Origin: Cytophagales bacterium
Lineage (GTDB): Bacteria > Bacteroidota > Bacteroidia > Cytophagales > Cyclobacteriaceae
Length of the DNA: 64,000 bases
Assembly (NCBI GenBank): GCA_033344775.1
Contig: JAWPMT010000005.1
Span: 2,487,001-2,551,000, forward strand
Direction: 5' to 3'
The notes under the pieces are model-generated. The model saw nothing but the letters and a program-made list of their open reading frames with translations, searched no databases and was not told where the DNA came from. The stretch's first letter is position 1, and each line of letters starts with the position of its first letter. Below are positions 62,685-64,000 of the stretch, in pieces. Position numbers and translations under genes: made by a program.

Positions 62685-63137
62685 TCACCAGGTGGTTCCT
62701 TTAAGGTCCCGTGTGGCTTTCATGACATCCCGTCGACTGACCTGTCCTTTCAGCTTCCCATTTTCAACCACCGGAAATCTTCTGAAATTGGAAGACAAGA
62801 ACATATTGGCCACCTCGGCAACATCTTTATCTATGTCTACGGTAGCTACTTCTCTGGACATGTAGTCTTTTACGGTACTTTTTTGGTTGGGGTGATTATG
62901 ATAAGCCCGGTCAACAATGATCTTCAGGCAATCTTTTTCGGAAAGGATACCAATGAGTTCTCCTTTCTCACTCAATACCGGTGCTCCGGAAATTCTTTTG
63001 TCCAGCATCACATCAATTGCTTCTACAATAGGTTGATCTGCACCGAAGGTAATCACATTTTTTGCCATGTACTTGGCAATAGAATCGTAGGTTTGTTCCT
63101 TAACGGAAGTATCTTCTGCTTTTCCTTTAAAATTCAT
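62685..63137 (-). CDS. CBS domain-containing protein
   Basis: This 150-residue cytosolic protein has a pair of CBS motifs (Bateman module). The first, about 25-80, has VITFGADQPIVEAIDVMLDKRISGAPVL (in part GAPVLSEKGELIGILSEKD), and the second, about 88-148, has MSREVATVDIDKDVAEVANM and RRFPVVENGKLKGQVSRRDV. Such modules bind AMP, ATP or similar nucleotides and usually regulate another protein. No enzyme domain is attached. It is a single gene with a terminator behind it. Confidence 0.9.
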   Translation of the reverse strand: MNFKGKAEDTSVKEQTYDSIAKYMAKNVITFGADQPIVEAIDVMLDKRISGAPVLSEKGELIGILSEKDCLKIIVDRAYHNHPNQKSTVKDYMSREVATVDIDKDVAEVANMFLSSNFRRFPVVENGKLKGQVSRRDVMKATRDLKGTTW

Positions 63138-63293
63138 TTACTTCTTCTTTAAAATAGGTTTTTAAAAAAATTGGAGGCGGGGCCAACAAGCGATCAGCAA
63201 AATCTTTTTCGCCTTTGAAAGCCTTTCAATATATTTATTTTTCGGCGCTTTTGCAACTTTCTGCTCTTGTTATAGATTATAAAACCAGGTAAG

Positions 63294-63310
63294 AATGCAT
63301 TCAATGCATT
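63294..63310. repeat. Tandem AATGCATT palindromes in the rpoD upstream region
   Basis: AATGCATT occurs twice with one C between the copies, 31 bases before the -33 element of the rpoD promoter. Each copy is its own reverse complement. A binding site for a dimeric regulator is possible; the T-run that follows could also suggest a hairpin, but a stem formed by both copies would have no room for a loop. Confidence 0.4.
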
Positions 63311-63340
63311 TTTTTACAAGAGGTCGGGGAAGACGAAACC

Positions 63341-63371
63341 TTGTGTAAATCAGTGCGTTCCAGTATCTTTG
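63341..63371 (+). promoter_or_regulatory. Bacteroidota-type promoter of rpoD
   Basis: TTG at 63341-63343 and TATCTTTG at 63364-63371, a perfect TAnnTTTG, are separated by 20 bases, which is the spacing typical for the primary sigma factor of this phylum. The predicted transcript start is near 63378, giving a leader of about 145 bases before the ATG at 63522. Confidence 0.65.
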
Positions 63372-63521
63372 CCCACTTTTCCCAGAAAAAGGGTGCGTTT
63401 TCTGGAAATTTCCGGCCCATGAATGCAATTTTCCCGCTCAGGAACTTGTTTAGAAGAAGTTAGGAATAGTAAAAAGAAATTTGTAATATAAACCTTGTAT
63501 AAAGGAACAGTGATATAGCGT

Positions 63522-64000
63522 ATGCGACAGCTTAAGATTACCCAATCCATAACCAACCGTCGAGAGAGCCACACCCTGGAGAAGTATTTCACCGAGGTGA
63601 GTAACGTTCCCATGATCACGCCCGACGAGGAAGTGGAATTGGCGAAAAGAATTAGAGAGGGCGACGAGCTCGCCTTAGAGAAGTTGGTAAAAGCAAACTT
63701 GAGGTTTGTGGTTTCTGTAGCGAAGCAATATCAAAATAGAAGCCTTCCACTGAACGACCTGATCAATGAAGGGAACCTCGGATTGATCAAAGCGGCCAAG
63801 AAATTTGATGAGACAAAAGGATTTAAATTCATCTCATATGCCGTATGGTGGATTCGTCAATCGATCATGCAAGCGCTTGCTGAGCAGTCAAGGATCGTAA
63901 GGCTTCCAATGAACAAGTCTGGTGCGATCAACCAGATCAGAAGAGCTTATGCAGAATTGGAACAACAATTTGAGCGTGAGCCTACTGAAGAAGAATTGGC
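63522..64000 (+). CDS. rpoD: Primary RNA polymerase sigma factor RpoD/SigA (runs off right edge)
   Basis: The ATG at 63522 opens a frame to the window edge, 159 codons plus two bases. The product begins [20 protein letters not shown] and shows sigma-70 region 1.2 ([21 protein letters not shown]) and region 2 ([31 protein letters not shown]). [21 protein letters not shown] follows, with region 3.0 after it. The short N-terminus, without a long region 1.1, is typical of Bacteroidota primary sigma factors of about 290 residues. This sigma factor would read the TAnnTTTG promoters noted elsewhere in the window. Confidence 0.97.
   Translation, partial: MRQLKITQSITNRRESHTLEKYFTEVSNVPMITPDEEVELAKRIREGDELALEKLVKANLRFVVSVAKQYQNRSLPLNDLINEGNLGLIKAAKKFDETKGFKFISYAVWWIRQSIMQALAEQSRIVRLPMNKSGAINQIRRAYAELEQQFEREPTEEEL

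Larger units (their letters stand above)
63138..63521. other. Intergenic region upstream of rpoD: leader, promoter and twin palindromes
   Basis: This 384-base gap between the divergent CBS gene and rpoD has no convincing small gene. It holds two adjacent copies of the palindrome AATGCATT (63294-63301 and 63303-63310), separated by one base and followed by a T-run. A good promoter follows at 63341-63371, with a leader of about 145 bases after it. Confidence 0.5.

Noticed and set aside
62643-63152. 169-residue plus-strand frame opposite the CBS gene
   Set aside because: It covers the terminator and the CBS coding region; the CBS protein has two complete motifs on the other strand.

Overview
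This 64-kb window looks like ordinary chromosome from a gliding or T9SS-bearing member of the Bacteroidota, most likely order Cytophagales. The pointers are the gldK-gldL-gldM-gldN block with a PorP/SprF gene, bactofilin, bacillithiol synthesis (bshA), a fatty-acid 2-hydroxylase-like enzyme, family-specific domains (DUF4271, DUF6090, FISUMP), promoters of the TAnnTTTG type, and an ATP synthase operon without atpD and atpC. I saw no tRNA, rRNA, CRISPR array, prophage or insertion sequence. Genus cannot be fixed from the sequence alone.

Layout. 1-4.9 kb (minus): the start of a VWA-family protein, a fatty-acid hydroxylase, bshA and a GH3-like/beta-lactamase fusion. 5-9 kb (plus): a small membrane protein, mutL and two rhomboid proteases. 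9-10.1 kb (minus): rlmN. 10.2-14.7 kb (plus): TRAP permeases dctQM, a secreted S9-type hydrolase, an XRE-Fic regulator/AMPylase and a rhodanese. 14.8-19.8 kb (minus): a tricorn-like protease, a DUF6090 protein and the TRAP binding protein that probably serves dctQM. 20.1-22.7 kb: clpB. 22.8-24.3 kb: a secreted-protein gene broken by an in-frame amber codon, and a SnoaL-like protein. 24.4-28.5 kb (minus): a three-gene purine nucleoside salvage cluster. 28.6-30.5 kb: a TerB-like membrane protein and an alpha/beta hydrolase-like protein.

30.6-38.9 kb (minus) is one long, tightly packed gene train: M23 peptidase, bactofilin, atpZ, a second small F0-associated protein, atpB-E-F-H-A-G, then a UbiA-like membrane protein and a methyltransferase. 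39.1-45.7 kb (plus): sprE/porW-like TPR protein, class A PBP and uvrC. 45.8-55.5 kb (minus): outer-membrane barrel protein, DUF4271, hemD-like, porP/sprF-like, gldK, gldL, gldM, gldN and a FISUMP protein. 55.5-57 kb (plus): hemW and a small conserved protein. 57-59.9 kb (minus): purU, then ruvB-queG. 59.9-61.7 kb (plus): apbE and a ZIP transporter. 61.7-63.1 kb (minus): a DUF4197 lipoprotein and a CBS protein. The primary sigma factor gene runs off the right end.

Functionally the strongest themes are envelope biology (T9SS motor and its SprE-like partner, PBP1A, M23 and bactofilin), energy (F0F1), and an apparent extracytoplasmic route for purine nucleosides: a lipoprotein adenosine deaminase, a lipoprotein of the NUP family and a purine base permease. 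Non-coding points of interest are three palindromes with GACA...TGTC cores in front of unrelated genes, dispersed GC-rich hairpin repeats at gene ends, and a long hairpin right behind atpE. Nothing here is clearly a wholly new system; the findings list the places I would examine first.
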